Shown here: positions 63,601-64,000 of the stretch, one piece after another
Position numbering within the stretch: the first letter of the stretch is position 1
How the letters are laid out: the number at the start of each line of letters is the position of its first letter
Origin: Pinus tabuliformis
Taxonomy: Eukaryota; Streptophyta; Pinopsida; Pinales; Pinaceae
Length of the DNA: 64,000 nt
Assembly (NCBI GenBank): GCA_031772625.1
Contig: CM062819.1
Coordinates: forward strand, 1,232,830,955 to 1,232,894,954
Direction of reading: 5' to 3'
Program-made: the position numbers and the translations under genes
The notes under the pieces: generated by a model
The model's database searches: none
Seen by the model: the letters and a program-made list of their open reading frames with translations, nothing else
Told to the model about the DNA's origin: nothing

Positions 63601-64000
63601 TTGAATGTGTGTCGCATGTAGCCTTGCTTACTTTGAAGTCAGGCTTGCTTGTCGTAGAAGTCGTGCTCCAGCATGCCTCCTTCATCAGCGCCCATTACCC
63701 TCTGTAGCAAATCCCCTCAGACCAAAACCAATAGAAACCAAAAACCAAATCTTCTGAAACAAATCACAGCACCTCTCAGGCAGCAAAACAGAAAGCGAAA
63801 GCCAAAAACACACAGAATGCAATGCAATGAACGAAATCTCAACAGAGCCAGCAACAACGCTGTCATCTTATCCCACATGCATTGGCGGAAATGTGATCAT
63901 TGTGGTCATTCACCACTACACCATTTTTGTTGGTGGAATAAATATGTTGCAAATCCAATAAAGAAATGGGGCTACATATATGAAGGTTGCCAGGCTCTGA
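63601..64000. other. Unassigned end of window
   Basis: No clear gene. A plus-strand frame near 63880-63950 reads CDHCGHSPLHHFCWW, knuckle-like but with wrong spacing; its relation to F is unclear. Confidence 0.35.

Larger units (their letters stand above)
61986..64000 (-). mobile_element. Element F, LTR element running off the window
   Basis: Minus-strand element: LTR (61986-62343), purine tract, then gag, entering from the right edge. Only about 640 bp lie between gag knuckles and 3' LTR, so pol is missing and the element is probably non-autonomous. Its LTR is short (358 bp) compared with all other LTRs here. The second LTR and target duplication lie outside. Confidence 0.65.

Noticed and set aside
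63880..63950. Plus-strand zinc-knuckle-like CDHCGHSPLHHFC
   Set aside because: Spacing does not fit CX2CX4HX4C and it is on the opposite strand to the gag of F.
1..64000. Endogenous pararetrovirus or other viral insertion
   Set aside because: All RT, RNase H and integrase pieces have Ty3/gypsy or Ty1/copia context with LTR, PBS and PPT; no movement protein or coat protein motif was seen.

Overview
The window looks like intergenic DNA from a large plant nuclear genome. No host gene, rRNA or tRNA gene is recognisable. Nearly everything I can support is transposable-element sequence: Ty3/gypsy and Ty1/copia LTR retrotransposons, gag-only LTR elements, two tRNA-derived SINEs, a fold-back DNA element and a fragment that looks like a Penelope-type ribozyme. 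All coding regions carry stops or frameshifts. A conifer or other gymnosperm host is a low-confidence inference from the old, deeply nested long-LTR elements and the Penelope-like fragment.

Layout, left to right. 1-1575: end of a decayed chromovirus (element G: RNase H, integrase, chromodomain). 1576-4260: LTR debris, a tRNA-like SINE, a copia gag/protease remnant and a second SINE with a 7-bp target duplication. 4260-7559: AT-rich DNA and a field of GTTGCAAC motifs. 7560-13103: a structurally complete minus-strand element L (two ~2 kb LTRs, PBS, PPT, gag-only interior, AAGAA target duplication). 13104-16410: no recognised gene. 16411-17943: a collapsed chromovirus C'. 18400-19060: a minisatellite. 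19905-29497: element A, complete by structure (LTRs, tRNA-Arg-type PBS, PPT, TGTGC target duplication), with gag, protease and the start of RT, followed by a chain of hairpins where RT/RNase H/integrase would be expected. 29503-43047: element H, a gag fused to a long unknown ORF, split by element B (30346-40463). 44099-59014: chromovirus C, broken three times: by fold-back element D (47185-51025), by copia element E (51600-58273, minus strand) and by a second copy of the B family, B' (from 59015). B' is cut at 61986 by element F, which runs off the window.

The nesting order can be read directly. Target duplications flank L (AAGAA), A (TGTGC), B (GTATG/ATATG), D (CTAT) and E (GGGGT), and the reading frames of C and H resume on the far side of their insertions. 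Many elements (L, A, H, F, and E after its internal loss) keep gag and LTR signals but lack a full pol, so they probably depended on partners for mobility. Most in-frame stops are TAG or TAA with few frameshifts, which fits decay by cytosine deamination in methylated DNA.

The most unusual signals are: a candidate hammerhead ribozyme (minus strand, 48801-48855); the hairpin chain at 26145-27360; the fold-back element D with a GC-rich apex; two long ORFs of unknown function (after the integrase of B, and after the gag of H); a near-palindromic GCGTATACGC motif field in the LTRs of E; and a tandem duplication whose hairpin stems covary (15622-15791).
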